From Glebionis coronaria (lineage: Eukaryota; Streptophyta; Magnoliopsida; Asterales; Asteraceae): DNA of 64,000 nucleotides. The notes beneath the pieces are model-generated. The model had not been told where the DNA came from. It made no database searches and saw nothing but the letters and a program-made list of their open reading frames with translations. The translations under genes were made by a program, and so were the position numbers. Shown piece after piece: positions 1-12,590 of the stretch. The first letter of the stretch is position 1, and each line of letters opens with the position of its first letter. The stretch lies in the NCBI GenBank assembly GCA_025667525.1, contig CM046877.1, positions 296,170,364 through 296,234,363 on the forward strand, written 5' to 3'.

Positions 1-149
1 TTAAGAATTTAAACTAAAAAATAAAAGCGTGCAATCTTTGGAAATTAAAACTTGAATAATCAAAAAAACATAAAAACTTGTTTAAAATAAACTAAGACAA
101 AAGGCGGGAAAGATTGAATTTGAAAGTCTAAGGAAAATAAAACAAAGCA

Positions 150-480
150 GATCGCAACGCCATCGCACCCAAACAATAAGATGGATCGTGTCCACCGATC
201 GCACTCAATGCGATCGCAATAAAGAAATCAGATCGTACTCACTGCGATCGCAACCAAGGTGTCAGATCGTACTCCTAGTACGATGGGTAGGGCGATCGTA
301 CTCACCTATCGCAACCACGATCGCAATGAGTGATCGTGGTCTTGATCGTGGCTTGATCGTAACAAAACAAATCGCAATCAATGCGATGGAAACAAGGAAA
401 CGTAACACACCATCGCACCCACAGATCGTAGTGATTGATCGTGGAGTGTGATCGTAACAGGGAAGGAACCAAAGACCGCA
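150..480 (-). repeat. GATCG-rich short-repeat array in the A' LTR
   Basis: About sixteen GATCG cores, many as the self-complementary GCGATCGC or as GATCGTA, spaced irregularly by 10-25 bases. It lies about 1.0-1.35 kb from the LTR start. That is the same relative place as the TTCCGA-type arrays in the C and D LTRs, but with a different unit. The open frames across it follow from the repeat and are not taken as genes. Confidence 0.75.
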
Positions 481-1056
481 ATCTATACGATCGAAGCCTA
501 ATGATTGTAACAAAGCAAAACCCTTCTAAGATGGAAACGGTGTCCAAAAAGCAACAAATTTTAACCGAATAAGCAGAAACCAATAAGCACTTACAAGCTT
601 CTAGACAAAGATATATAAGCACAAACTCGAAAACTTTTGAATCTAAACACAAGACTTAATGACCCGAACATGAAATGATGAAATTCTTTAAAAAACTTAA
701 AAGTAAATAAGCCAAAAATACAAATAAGCCAACAAGCATAAGGAGCTTATAGCCTATACATATATGAGCTTATGAAGGAACAAGAAAGATCAACTTTTTA
801 ATCTCGATATGATTAAATCAACCAAACCGTATGAAATGTGAATTTCGGATCAAAATCCAAAATAAATCAAGAAATGAAGAAGAAGATTATTGAACAAAAG
901 GATTAACTTGAACTTGTAATTAAATGAAATTCAAATACAAAAAGCTTAAACTTGAAAGATTAAAAGAAAAGATGAAAAACTTAGTGAGAGAAAGTTGGGA
1001 ACTTTCTCTCTCTAAAAACAAGAAAGGAAAAAAATTAAAAGTGCAACTAGCTAACC

Positions 1057-1088
1057 ACCCTCCTAATGTGATTAGGAGGGTATTTATA
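1057..1088 (-). promoter_or_regulatory. TATA box with adjoining perfect hairpin, A' LTR promoter
   Basis: On the minus strand TATAAATA (1088-1081) matches the TATA boxes of the C and D LTRs in position and context. Directly downstream is an inverted repeat with 11-base arms, ACCCTCCTAAT and ATTAGGAGGGT, around a 3-base loop (1057-1081). In transcript sense the hairpin overlaps the base next to the TATA box. It is absent from the C and D LTRs. Confidence 0.65.
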
Positions 1089-1507
1089 GGCTAAGTGGGA
1101 AGTGCATGTATGGTGTGCTTCCTTCTTTCTTTTCTTCTCGACTCGATTTAATTCTTTGTCTTTTATCGACGTCGTCTCGGGACTTGAACTTGTCTTAATA
1201 ATTTTCTTCTATAATTTAGACTTGAGTTCTTCGACTTCATTAAACTTCCGTATTTAGACTTTTTCTTCGATAAATCTTCAGAATAGGTCTTGTACATCCG
1301 TTCTTTAAGCACTCTTGATCTCTTGACTTCGTCTTTTCTCGTTTTCTTCGATAAAAACCCGTGTTTTCTTCCTTTTTCATCTTTTGGTCCTAAAACACAA
1401 TAAAAACACAAACCACGCATAATTCCGACTTTTACGACATAAAATACACGTTTTGGTCATGTTATTATTGGAAATAAGTGGTAAAAGGATAAGTGTTTTC
1501 ACACTTA

Positions 1508-3172
1508 TTATGCGTGCGCGTCTCTGTAAATAGTGGGCCAAAAGAAGCCGGCATCGAAAACTTTCTTAGCCGTGAGATTAGCACCATGGTGACCACCCGT
1601 GGGTCCCTCGTGACAAGCTCTAAGGATGTTAGAAGCTTCGATGCCAAATACACAACGTCGAATGATTTGATCTGCACAAGTCCGAAATAGATAAGGGTCG
1701 TCCCAAAAGTAGAACTTGACGTCACGAAAGAATTTTCGGTTTTGTTGTGTCGTCATACCCTTAATGATGAAGTTACCCGCATGGTAATTTGCGATGTCCG
1801 CAAACCATGGGGTGGACGAATCTTTCGTAGAATTCACTACACCAAGTGTTTCGAGAGGGAATGATTCATTGAATTCCTTATTCTCTAGAACACAATGGTG
1901 AGGGTCTTCCAAACGAGAGAGATGGTCGGTCGCTAGATTCTCGGCTCCTTTTTTGCCAAGAATTTTGACATCAAATTCTTGTAGGAGGAGCATCCAATGA
2001 AGCAATCTCGGCCTTTCATCTTGTTTAGCCATGAGATACTTGATTTTCGAGTGGTCCGTATACACTATGCTTTTAGTCAAGACGAGATAAGGTCGAAATT
2101 TCTCAAATGCATAAACCACAGCAAGGAATTCCTTTTTGGTTGTGGTATACTTAAGTTGAGCCTCGGTCATCGTCTTGCTAGCATAGTGAATAGGCAAGAA
2201 ATGTTTTTCATGACGTTGCCCCAAAACGGCCCCTATAGCGTGGTCACTAGCATCACACATGAGCTCAAAGGGGAGGTTCCAATTTGGAGCAACAAGAATG
2301 GGAGCTTCGGTAAGTTTCCTCTTAAGGATTACAAAGGCCCGTACGCAATCTTTGCTAAAAACGAAAGGAGCATCTTTTTCAAGAAGATGTGTAATAGGTC
2401 GATAGATCTTTGAAAACTCCTTGATGAATCGACAATAAAAGACCGCGTGGCCTAGGAAACTCCTAACTCCCTTGACGGTTTTGGGGTGAGGTAATTTGGC
2501 GATGACGTCTATCTTAGCTTTATCTACCTCAATCCCCGCTTTCGAAACTTTGTGACCTAAGACGATTCCCTCTCTAACCATAAAATGACATTTTTCCCAA
2601 TTAAGCACTAAGTTGGCCTCCTCACAACGTCTTAACATTCTCTCAAGGTTTCCTAATCACGAGGTGAACGATCTACCAAACACGGAAAAGTCATCCATGA
2701 AGACTTCCATCGTCTTCTCGATCATATCATGAAAAATAGCCATCATGCACCTTTGGAAAGTTCCCGGTGCATTGCAAAGTCCAAATGGCATTCTACGATA
2801 GGCAATGTTCCATATGGACACATAAACGTAGTTTTTTCTTGATCACGAGGATCGATGGGGATTTGGAAGTAATCGGAAAAACCATCTAAAAAGCAATAGA
2901 AGTCATTTCCCGCAAGACGCTCCAACATTTGATCCATGAAGGGCAAGGGAAAGTGGTCCTTACGAGTGGCGTCATTCAACTTTCGATAGTCAATGCACAC
3001 CCTCCGACCGGTCACGAGTCTAGTGGGGATTAACTCGTTGTCATCGTTTGGCACAACAGTCATCCCTCCCTTTTTAAGGACACAATGAATGGGACTCACC
3101 CAAGGGCTATCGGATATATGGTAAATCATTCCCGCGTCAAGTAGTTTTAAAACTTCCTTTTTGATGACGGTG
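1508..3172 (-). pseudogene. Element A pol: reverse transcriptase, RNase H and start of integrase
   Basis: In minus-strand order, RT begins near 3172 after a frameshift and shows SPWVSPIHCV and GRRVCIDYRKLN. A one-base loss near 2804-2806 shifts frame; beyond it come the MPFGLCNAPG region and the catalytic FMDD box. An in-frame TGA stands at 2657-2659. RNase H follows, with [14 protein letters not shown] and a TDH motif. The last recognisable part is the histidine half ([19 protein letters not shown]) of the integrase HHCC zinc finger. The frame stops exactly where the A' LTR begins, so the cysteine pair and the catalytic core are gone. The product would copy RNA into DNA in the cytoplasmic particle; this copy cannot be functional. 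Confidence 0.88.
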
Positions 3173-3997
3173 AATTTTAAGGTTAACCCTACGTTGGCAT
3201 TGAATTGCGGGCTTGTAGTCTTCCTCCATTAAGATTTTGTGTGTACAAAATTTGGGATCGATCCCCTTAATGCCGGATAGTTTCCACGCAATTGTTCCCT
3301 TGTGAGTCTTTAGAACATTGATAAGTGCGGTTTTTTCATCATCAGAATGGTCCTTCGCAATAATAACCGGCAATATATCGTCTCCTTCCAAGAATACGTA
3401 TTCAAGGTGTGGAGGAAGATCTTTCAATTCGAGGTTTGGTGGTTCCTCGATTGAAGATGTGGGTTCGATACTCATAACCTCCACCGGCGTAGGAAATGGG
3501 AAATCTTTAAGAAAATCCTTGATAATTGAGAAGTCCTCATCGTCATCGAGGTCTTCGTCACAAGTACGTGGAACATCGTATTCTTCCAACGTAAAACCAC
3601 CTCCTTCAAATGGAGTGAACGAAGGTGTCGAATTATCAAGAATGGGATCAAGCATCATGGGATTGCCACAATTTGCTTTGTCAATAAAACCTAGAATTTC
3701 TTGTGAATATTCCTCGCGAACGACATCAATCATATCAATATCAATATCATTCATAGACGCGATGGAATAAACATGAGAAAGTGTAGAGTTTTGTGTTGCG
3801 TTTATAACAAGTACCTCATCGTTGAATCGTAAAGTGATTTTTCGAGCATGGACGTCGATAATCGCTTTCGATGTGTCTAAAAAGGAACTCCTAAGATGAG
3901 AGGAACTTGAGGATCCGTGGGAATATAGGCAACGATAAAGTCTACGGGATAGTAGAACTTTCCCACTTTCACAAAAACGTCTTCGGCCACCCCACAT
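3137..3997 (-). pseudogene. Element A pol: end of protease and linker to RT
   Basis: The first residues (to about 3900) are out of frame. The real homology starts just after the protease motif LILGVPF, with LDTSKAIIDV. The linker is acidic and contains LPPHLEYVFLEGDD, a segment that lies just before RT in Ty3 elements of this type. It ends in a second frameshift near 3170, where the RT N-terminus continues in another frame. It is part of one polyprotein with its neighbours. Confidence 0.75.
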
Positions 3998-6270
3998 GCG
4001 GGAATCGCAGAATGATCGGCCATTTCGATAGACATTTTTGATGGAGTAAGATTAGAAAGATTGAGCGACTTGAAGATTGTAAGAGGCATCAAATTAATGC
4101 TAGCACCAAGATCGGCCAAGGCATAGCATTTTTCCATATGTTGGATTGCACATGGAATCAAAAATTTACCGGGATCACCGACTTTTTGAGGTATGCGATT
4201 AAGATAAACCGATGAACAACTAGACAATTTTTTCAATTTCTCCTTGTCGTTCAACATACTCTTAAAGTTAGCGGCAAATCTAGGCATCATGATTAATACG
4301 TCGGCAAAACTTATGTTAAAATGCAAGTCACAAAACATTTTGATAAAATGCTCAAATTGGTAACTGCTTCGTTCTTGCATCTTTTCCTTTCGAAGTCTCG
4401 AAGGGTAAGGCAAAGGAGGTGTGGGTAAAGTCGATGATGGTTCAAAGGAAGAGGGTGGTGTTGGGTGGGGCATAGGCATAGCCTTAGGAATCTCGGGTTC
4501 CAATGATGGTAAAGGGTCGACCGTAGGTGTGGTATGAGCGGTACTTCGTGGGATTGAGATATGCTCCTTTTCAACCACAACCTCGGGATCTTCCTCAATT
4601 GGCTCCTCCGTAGGAGCAATTGGTTGAGGAATCGGCTCTTTGAAAGTCTTACCACTACGAGTAGTAATTACTTTCATCTCTCCCTTAGGATTCGACACGG
4701 TGTTACTAGGTAGACCACTCAAAGACGGCTTACACATTATAGCTTCAAACATGGATGAAATTTTATCCTCAAACATAGATTGCCTCTTATCAGCCATAAG
4801 CATCTCTTGTTTTATCTCATGTTGACCTTGTTCCATCTTTTGTTGGTTTTGTTGTAACCTAGTGACATTGCTTTCCATTTTATTGGTGTGAATCTTAAGT
4901 TCATTAGCAAGCTCGGTTTTCAACTCTTTCTTCAAATCATTTTTAAACTCAGATCTTAGGCTAATTATCTCCCTTTGAATGTTATCAAACCTAGCATCAT
5001 TCCCATTAGCATATTCAACAAATTCATTTGGAAGATCTTTCAAGTTTTGCAAACTCTTGTTGTTATTTTGAAAATCTTTGTTTTGCACTTGATTGTTAGC
5101 CCCTTGATTCCCATAGTTGTTACCCTTGTAACTGTTCATTTGATAGCCTACTTGATTGTTTCGATAGTTGTTATTAGCATTTTGATTTGGTGAAAATCCC
5201 GGTGGAGTCAATTGATTTGTGCGGGTGACTTGACCGTTTTGGTTATAAGTCCCCGTGGTCGCGTAGGCACTCGAAGTGTTACCACTGTTGGTAATGCACT
5301 CGGAGAAATCGTGAGCTCCACCACAATACATGCAAGAAACCTCAACCGCTTTAATCATGGCAGGAACGGGTTGTTCACCAACCTTAAACTCAACTAACAA
5401 ACCCTTAAGCTTATCAAAAATCTTATTATCCAAATTTGCCTCTATTTGGCATGCATCAATGGTACGTGACGAAGATGAGGATGGTGAAAACGAAGCCTTG
5501 TTAACACTCGATGTGTTACGAGGACTATAGACCTTAGACCTATTCTCAATAATCGTCAATGCTTCTTCAACCGTTTTACACAAGAAATTACCACCCGCGG
5601 CGGCATTAAGATAGTCACGCTCATGATCATTTAACCCATTGTAAAACGTGTCAATTTGATGCAAGTCGGAAAAACCGTGATGAGGACACTCATGTAACAT
5701 CTCTTTAAACCGATTCCAATCCGTTGAAAAACTCTCATTAAACTCTTGTGAAAATTTTGAAATTTCGTTTTTCAAATGCGTAGTCTTAGAAGGCGGGAAA
5801 AATTGGTTCACAAACTTTGAAACGAGATCCTTCCACGTCAATATAGAATTGGGTGGCTCTTTCTCTAACCAAATTTTAGCGGGCCCCGCTAAGGAATACG
5901 GAAAAAGCATCATCTTGATCGAGTCGTTCGAGACGTCCTTAAATTTGCAAGTGGCCGTAAGACGATTGAATTGGCGGATGTGGTCATGGGGGTTGTCCTT
6001 TCCGTCACCACGAAACTTGTTGGCTTGGATCATGGACAACAAACCCGTCTTAACCTCGAAATTCTCCGCTAGGATAGCGGGAATCACAATAGCCTCTCCA
6101 TAACCCTCGGTGGGTGCTTGAAGTAACTCCATCATAGTACGATTAGCCATGGTGACTTCTTGTTCTACAATGGGTTCGTCAATGGGAGAGTCTTCGCTAG
6201 AAAACGTTGGTGTTGTTTCCTTACGGTTTCGACGTTTACGTGAACGTTTTGCTTTAGAGCGAGTTTGCAT
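3877..6270 (-). pseudogene. Element A gag and protease
   Basis: A long open frame. I choose the methionine of MQTRSKAKRS (6270) rather than 6300, because C and D gag start with the parallel MRTRSS. The N-terminal half is a Ty3-type gag capsid region (KIWLEKEPPNSILTWKDL, QIDTFYNGLN, NAAAGGNF). Next comes a CX2CX3HX4C zinc knuckle (CMYCGGAHDFSEC), a coiled-coil-like glutamine and lysine stretch, and a proline-rich linker. The aspartic protease follows, with the active-site motif ALADLGASINLMP. One base is missing in the T-run at about 3879-3884, which ends the frame after LILGVPF instead of reading on into the linker. Gag builds the virus-like particle and the protease cleaves the polyprotein. 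Confidence 0.88.
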
Positions 6271-6992
6271 AAACGTAACGTTCAACGTGGGGATGAGCAA
6301 AGAAGATTCTTTTGGGTTTTTTTACTTTTTTTCAATTTTTTTGTGTTTTTGATTGTTTTTGTATTTTTTGTATTTTTGTGATGTATTACGTAGACCAAAA
6401 TCTATAAATCTCTCCTCAAATCAAATCTCTCGATTAAAGGAGCCTCAAGGAATGAAAACGATCACGTGAAGTGAACGCCTTCGATGACTTTAGAACGTTG
6501 GTGGAACACCAAAACGTTCACGATGGTTAATCTTTTGAAACCAAGAAAATATATATGATACGTAGATAATACTTTGGGTGGCAAACCCTCGATTAGCCCT
6601 CTTTCTCAAAACACGCACAAGCAAGCGGGGGAAACGAGGCGGCGCGAAGCACTTAAGAGTCTTTTTCCCTTAGGTCGTGAAATACAACCGCCTTATACCC
6701 ACCTTATAGTTTGTGTTAATTGAAATTAAGCTTCACGAAAGTATTTATCTATTTTGCTTTTTTTCTTTGTTTGAGATTCGAATACAATGATGGAGTGATG
6801 AAATCCCAAATCAAGGTTGTGTTTTCACACTTTTGGAGTACTTGTATATTTATTGTGATACTTATACAATATATTAATAATATTCACAGAAACGAAAACC
6901 TATAATACGTATTAGTAGAGTGCTACTAATAAAAATAGTTATTATGGATAATATAAAAAACAACAATTGTTCAAATCAAAACACAGCACGCC
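6271..6992 (-). other. Element A 5' leader between PBS and gag
   Basis: No convincing gene on either strand. The part just before gag is a T- and A-rich stretch on the plus strand (6310-6380), much like the A-rich leader before gag in C and D. The open frames here are short and show no homology I recognise. Confidence 0.55.
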
Positions 6993-7010
6993 TCCCCGGC
7001 AGCGGCGCCA
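6993..7010 (-). other. Primer binding site of element A
   Basis: Minus strand TGGCGCCGCTGCCGGGGA, separated by three bases from the LTR end. It fits the 3' end of plant tRNA-Asp as used by Athila-type elements, with one base different from the usual form. The first 15 bases are the same in C and D. Confidence 0.8.
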
Positions 7011-7013
7011 AAA

Positions 7014-10000
7014 TGATAGTTGTAAAAACACCCTTGTTTAGGAAAACAAAGAATGTAATTAGGGTAAGTATTAAGTACGTTGATTTAGGAAAATCAAGCA
7101 CCTAAATGACCCAAAGTGTGAGTTTGTTCTCAAGGAGGATAGTGTGTTATGCGTGTTTTGAGTTTGATTAAAAGTTTGTGATTAATATTATGAGGAAACA
7201 AAAAAAATGAAGACGGATACGAGAAAATTACACTAAGACGTAAAAGACGTAAAACCGTAAAAAGGGCTAAAATAAAATTTTATTCTAAAAAATTCCAAAA
7301 AATTACTAAAAATCTACTAAAATATTCTAAGGGTTTACAAAAAATTAAAACTTGCTAAAACCTATTATTTAATTAACTATTAATTTTTAAATGCTAATTA
7401 AAGACCTATAAATCAAACTTAATTAATAAAAAACCCTAAATCAAGGTTTTAAAGTTTGTAAACCTCTAAAATAGCTTAATTAAACTAAAAAGTATTTTTC
7501 TAAATTTTAAAACCACTAAAAACTATTTTTAAATGCTTAAAAACTATTAAAATCTTAAAATAATCCTAGAAAATAATCAAAAGGTGCTAAAAATATTTGT
7601 AAAATTGTAAAAATCCTAACTTAATGTATAAGACCTAGGAAAAATATAAAAAGTGAAAAATCTTAATTAAAAATAAAAATGATTATTTTAATAATAAAAT
7701 AATAATAAAAAATTCAAAGTTTATAAAAAATTCTAAAAACTTGCAAACCTACTTAATTTAACCTAAATAATCAGAAACTGAACTTAGAATACCAAAAATA
7801 CCCCTAATGGGCCTCCAAATGGGCTAAAAGGCCAAACAGACCCTTAATGGGCTGAAATTAGGCCCAATAAGAAAAAGTTTTCCAATTAAGCCCAAAACTT
7901 CCAGCTAAGCTTAAAATTCAATTTTAAACACAATTTTCCAAAGGCCCAAAAGCTGAAATGAGCTTAAGATAGCTTATTTCAAAACAGCTTATTCTTAATG
8001 GGCTTTTTGGCCCATTAAGCTATAAGCTGATGCCATAAGCTAAAACTTTACCCACATCCTTCTCTTGACCTAAGTAAGCTATTTGCAAAAAGAAACTTGA
8101 AATAAGCCCAAGGAATAAGCCTGAAATAAGTAAAAGCTCTCTACACAAAACGACAAAATAGTCATTTTCGAGTTCTAGGCTATTTCAAGAGCTGATTCAA
8201 GTTGCAATAAGTTACAAATAGCTTAACTAAGCTTAAGAATAAAAAATCTTTCAAAAACAACCACTCAATAAGCTGGAATAGGCTAAAAGCTATTTTGTAA
8301 AAGTCAACTAAGTTCGTTTTCTAGTCAAACCTAAAAGTCAAAGTCCACAAAGCTCCAGATCTACTAAATTGGTCAAATAAGAAAGATTGATTACAAAAAC
8401 AAAGTTTTTGCAAGTCACAATAAGCTAGAATGGCTTATGAATAAGTTGTTTGTTAAATTTCACTATCAGTGGAAACTTTTGATGAATTTCAGTGGGAATG
8501 GTTCCCCTTGCTTGACTTAATTGACTTTTTGTCTTTAGTGAGTAATTGTTGGATTCAAGTTACAAACAAGGCACCCTTGTAATCAATAGATTACAAGGAG
8601 TCAAGAACAACAAACAAATCACAATTACACCTAGCCAATTAGTGCAGTTAATTCAAAATATCACCAGATCTGACACAGACTTGAACACAATAAGCAGTTA
8701 TAAACAATAAGCACTTTAAGCAAGATTAAGCTAATCACAAGCAACCAAAAGCATACACAAGCTATATTAGACTTAAATAAGCACAACTTAACTCATTTCA
8801 TGCACTAGTTTCAAGTTTAGACAAAGATACAAGCTTATGTTCTTCACTGATACAAATAGGCAAACACAAAATACTTATGCTGAACTACTTGACCACAAGA
8901 CCAATTTCCAAGCTTCAAATCTTCTAAACAGGTTATATTGATGATTATTTATCACTTGTTACCCTAAGTCTAGACCTAGAACTAGGTGTCCTCAAAATCA
9001 GAGCTCAAAACAACACTTTTTCAAGATTTTATAGCCTTTTGTTTGATTTAGGTGTTCAAAAGCTCTAAGCATGCAGTTTATTACTCACTTACAACACTTA
9101 AACAAGAACAATAGCAGTACACAAGCAAACAGTTAACCCTTTTCACAAAAACCTCAAACAAGTAGTAGACCCAAACACCCTTTTAACTTTTTCAAATCAA
9201 GATTTACCAAAGCAAAAACGTTTTCAGGCTACAACAAGCTTAGATTATCATCAAAACAACATTCTCATGCATAATCAACAAGATTCAAACCATAAAAACA
9301 CCACATACAACAGCAGAACTCAAATATCACACAAAAACACCTTTTTGATAGATTTTGGGATTAAGAGTTCAAACCTAATGGATGTACTTTCACACCCACG
9401 AATTTATGAGCTTATGTGTCTAGCCCAACAAGACACAAGTCCACAATCAACCCTGCTAAGATTCAACAAGGTTAGAGCACAATTAATATCAAAACAGAAA
9501 AATGAAAGAAAAGCTTGATTAATGCAAACTTGTTCCCACTCTTGAATATCCCCAAACTATAAGCTCACAACACCTTTATAATCTTCTTATCAGGGTGTTT
9601 AGACCACTTATAGCCCAAATATTTCAGGGTTTGAACCAAGATTTAGCAAAATATCAAGTTTTGGAAAATTATGCAATTTCTTGCACAATCTTTGAAAACA
9701 GGTTTTGGTACTTCAAAATCACAAACTTATAGCAATAACAAGCAAATGTAAAGATTGGCACTTGGAATTCGTCACACAATTCAAACACTTTATTAACTTT
9801 TGAACAAGGATTTACAGATTGTTGACCAAAGGAAAACCAAGAGCAGGTGAAATGTAAAGAGTCCTATGCCTTTTATAGGCTACATTGAGTTCTAGGAAAG
9901 CATAAAAACGTAAACACTAATGCTATGAAGTCCCTGAATTACCCTTGCAGACTTGAAAACCTTGAACTCATGTGAAGGAATGTTGGCAGTTTGTGTGAGG

Positions 10001-11048
10001 TGTAAAGGTTGGAATTGATCAAAGGGTCCATAATATGCTTAGGATTGAAGCAGCTTTCTTGGGCGTTGGATGGCTGGCACATTTTGGCTTCTTCTCAAAA
10101 ACGTGTGTAAGAGGGATGTGGCATGCAAAGTGAGAGTTGGTTTGTGATTAGGGTTAGCTTAATCATAAATCTGGAAAGAATTAAAGGCTAATTCATAGCA
10201 ATTAAGGAATACCCAATTCGTGAAGAACACTAAGAACATGGGTTTGATCCAGATTAATGTTTAAATGGGGTGTTTAGCGCGTTTTCAAACTAATTAATAT
10301 TAATTAGTTGATTACGGCTGAGTGGATGGTGAGGTGGCCAAAAGATGGGTTGTGATTGGTTGGTTAGAGGTAGTGGGGCACGTGGCAAGCTGCCACTGGT
10401 CTAGGTAAGTTCCATGTCTTGGCAATTTATATCCCCAACCTTTCTTCTTTCTTTCACTTTAGTTTTAATTAGCCAAAAACGAATTCCCTTTGTAAATGAA
10501 GTTTCCTTTTTCACACTTTTGCCCCAAATACTTTTCCAAAGTATTTTCAGGGGTATTTCTTGCCATTTGTTGATTCTTTAAGGGTTGTTTTGGCATTTTC
10601 TTCAAACATTATATTCTTGACTTGTATGATTGACTTTTTGGAGGACTAATATTGACAAGTCTTAATTTATGAGGGACCATTCTTGCCAATTCTTCAAAGT
10701 GGAGGGTCCTTTTTGCAATTTGACAAACTTTAAGGACCAAACTTGTATTTATGAATAAACAAGGGTTTAAAGTGTTATTTCTTCAATATTGGAGGACCCT
10801 TCTTGTACAATCTTCAATTCTTCAAGGGTTTTTCTTAGAAAATCCACATTAGGGCTTGGTTCTTTGTGCGGCTTCGTTTCCCGTGTTCGTTTTTGCTTGT
10901 TCTTTGTGATCTTTTGTCATTTTCTCAATATCCATACCTAAAATACACATGTAACAAACACAAGCATATATTTGGCATATTTGATGATATTTAGTACATT
11001 TAAAGCCCAAAAAGACCGATGAGATCATGTATAAAAGCCATCTCATCA
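7014..11048 (-). mobile_element. 5' LTR of element A (about 4.0 kb)
   Basis: The inner edge is well fixed: the LTR ends CTATCA next to the PBS. The outer edge is inferred from TGATGAGATGG at 11048 and lacks a partner LTR or target duplication to prove it. An 8-base inverted repeat (GATGAGAT and ATCTCATC, 11018-11047) sits at that edge. The region is AT-rich with many AAGCTTA and ATAAGC words and no gene. Degenerate GGAGGACC and TTCTTG repeats occur at 10620-10810. Confidence 0.6.
9869..9877 (-). promoter_or_regulatory. Probable TATA box of the element A LTR
   Basis: TATAAAAGG on the minus strand, about 1.17 kb from the inferred LTR start. If right, the U3 is about 1.2 kb and R plus U5 about 2.8 kb. 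Confidence 0.5.
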
Positions 11049-11769
11049 GTTACCTCTCTAAAAAGTGTTTAGCAATAGTTCTCTTACTATTTCTTATCAA
11101 TGTATAATTGAACACCTTTCTATGGAGACCTTGTAGTAGATTAAGACTCGTAGGTTTTTAAATTATCACTGGGTGAATTTGAATCTTCTATCATTGAATA
11201 AATATTATTTAAGATATTATTTGAATACAAAATTGGTACATGATTATAGTAAGCAGATACACGAAAATAAAATAAGCATCCCCCAGCAGCATCTATCCAA
11301 ATTAATTTGCAAAAACAAATTTACCTTAAAGCCAAACAAACTTGAGAAACAACATATCATCCAAATCTAGAACTAATCTAACTAAAAACTAATCAAGGCA
11401 CAGTCTTAAAATTGCTTAATTGTAACATATATCTCAGTTTTTATAACCAACCTAATCATATAACACACATAATTTGTATATACGGTTTAAGAAACCTAAG
11501 GTCGATGTGTGAATGATGAAATCTCATATCATATCTTAAACATCAATTAAAGCATTCCGCACACCAAAACCCCTTTAACAAGTTAAAGTTTTAAACCTTG
11601 AATCACCAATCCATTTATTTGAAATACACATAAATCAACCAAAAAAAATAATAAATTTGATAATACCCGAACTTACAAAAAAAATAACCTGAATATGAAA
11701 TCAATAGTATGTATCCATCTTTGTTTCAAATTCAATATAGGCAAAACCACGATTAGTGATCATCAAAAC
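11049..11769. other. Spacer between elements A and B
   Basis: AT-rich sequence with no gene, RNA or repeat that I can support. A 65-codon frame at 11173-11370 has no recognisable content. It probably is older intergenic or decayed element DNA. Confidence 0.5.
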
Positions 11770-12577
11770 TGAAGGTTTATATGTAGTTCATAACAATTAT
11801 TTAAAACCATAAAACCCTAAACAAGATCAAAGCACACATAGCGGAAGCGATTTAACAAGATCATAATAATAACACAATTATAATTAATTGAATTAGGGTT
11901 ACATACCTTTATCCTAGAGAAGATCCACAAGATAACGGAACCAACACCAATTAGGGTTTACCACGAACACCACCAAGATATAGTCTAAAGTAAGACTATA
12001 TTTCGTTCTTATACACACGTAATACAATGAGCTAACCGTGATTCTAGCACGAACAAACCGAGCTTCAACGCTTATGGAATATCTGCCTAACAACCCTAGA
12101 GAGGGTCTAGGACTAGATAGAAAAATAGCTAAATCAAAAAAACCAAAAAAACCCTTACAAGGGGGTGTTTGTTCGATCGCAGAGAGAGACAAGAGAGGGA
12201 GGGACAAAAATTATGAAGGCCTTGGGGTTGTTTATATAGGCTTTGGAAAAACTTTTCCTCCAAGTTATTAACAAATTAGGAAAGAAAATCTTTTCTCTCG
12301 TTCCCCTTTTCTCTCTTGGCCGACGGTTCCCCAACCCACCAAGGGGTTTCCGGAACTTTTCCGTTTACTTCTTTTCTCTTCTATTTTAATTCCATAATGG
12401 TCGTTTATACTTAACTCTTAATTATTAACGATCGTTAGTTAAGCTCTGGTTTGATTTAATAAATATATAAAATATTTATTTAATAAATAAATTAACCCTT
12501 TACGTAATGTGTGCAATCTCGTAATCCCGAGTTCGATCCTATCACACGACTATTAATTTTAAGTCCATAAACTTTCA
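11770..12577 (-). repeat. 3' LTR of element B
   Basis: Begins TGAAGGTTTATATG on the plus strand and ends ACTTTCA, matching 28393-29199 almost throughout with scattered substitutions. The small open frames inside it are repeated in both LTRs and are not genes. Confidence 0.93.
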
Positions 12578-12590
12578 GCTCCCACTTGGA
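12578..12590 (-). other. Polypurine tract of element B
   Basis: Minus strand CCAAGTGGGAGC directly before the 3' LTR, the expected place for the plus-strand DNA primer. Confidence 0.65.

Larger units (their letters stand above)
1..1503 (-). mobile_element. A': 5' part of an LTR of the C/D retroelement family, cut by the window edge
   Basis: Read on the minus strand it starts TGTGAAAACAC at 1503. It then follows the start of the C LTR (15686) and D LTR (48954) closely: TACCACTTA, CCAATAATAAC, AAAACGTGTATTTTATGTC, GGAATTATGCG. It abuts the broken integrase frame of element A, so it is the start of an element inserted there, running out of the window to the left. Its polymorphic repeat array differs from those of C and D, so it is a third sub-family. 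Whether it is a solo LTR or a full element cannot be seen. Confidence 0.8.
1504..11048 (-). mobile_element. Element A: Athila-like Ty3 LTR retrotransposon, truncated in integrase
   Basis: Minus-strand order: 4.0 kb 5' LTR, PBS, gag, protease, reverse transcriptase, RNase H, then the start of the integrase zinc-binding region. There the A' LTR cuts it off. The rest of integrase, any envelope-like frame and the 3' LTR are missing. Three frameshifts and a nonsense codon show it is old and inactive. The gag type and the PBS match Athila-group Ty3 elements as I know them; the exact lineage would need an RT phylogeny. Confidence 0.8.

Noticed and set aside
150..480. GCGATCGC words as a possible bacterial-type repeat or contamination
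   Set aside because: The array lies in an LTR homologous to C and D at the same relative place; no bacterial gene nearby.
188..652. Overlapping open frames on both strands rich in Arg, Ser and Asp
   Set aside because: They follow from the GATCG repeat array, which lacks stops on both strands; no gene features.
9267..9518. 83-codon frame in the A LTR
   Set aside because: No recognisable domain, AT-rich LTR context, no promoter or other support.
12500..12550. B-box-like GAGTTCGATCC as an RNA polymerase III gene
   Set aside because: Lies inside the B LTR, repeated at 29140-29165, with no A box at a fitting distance.
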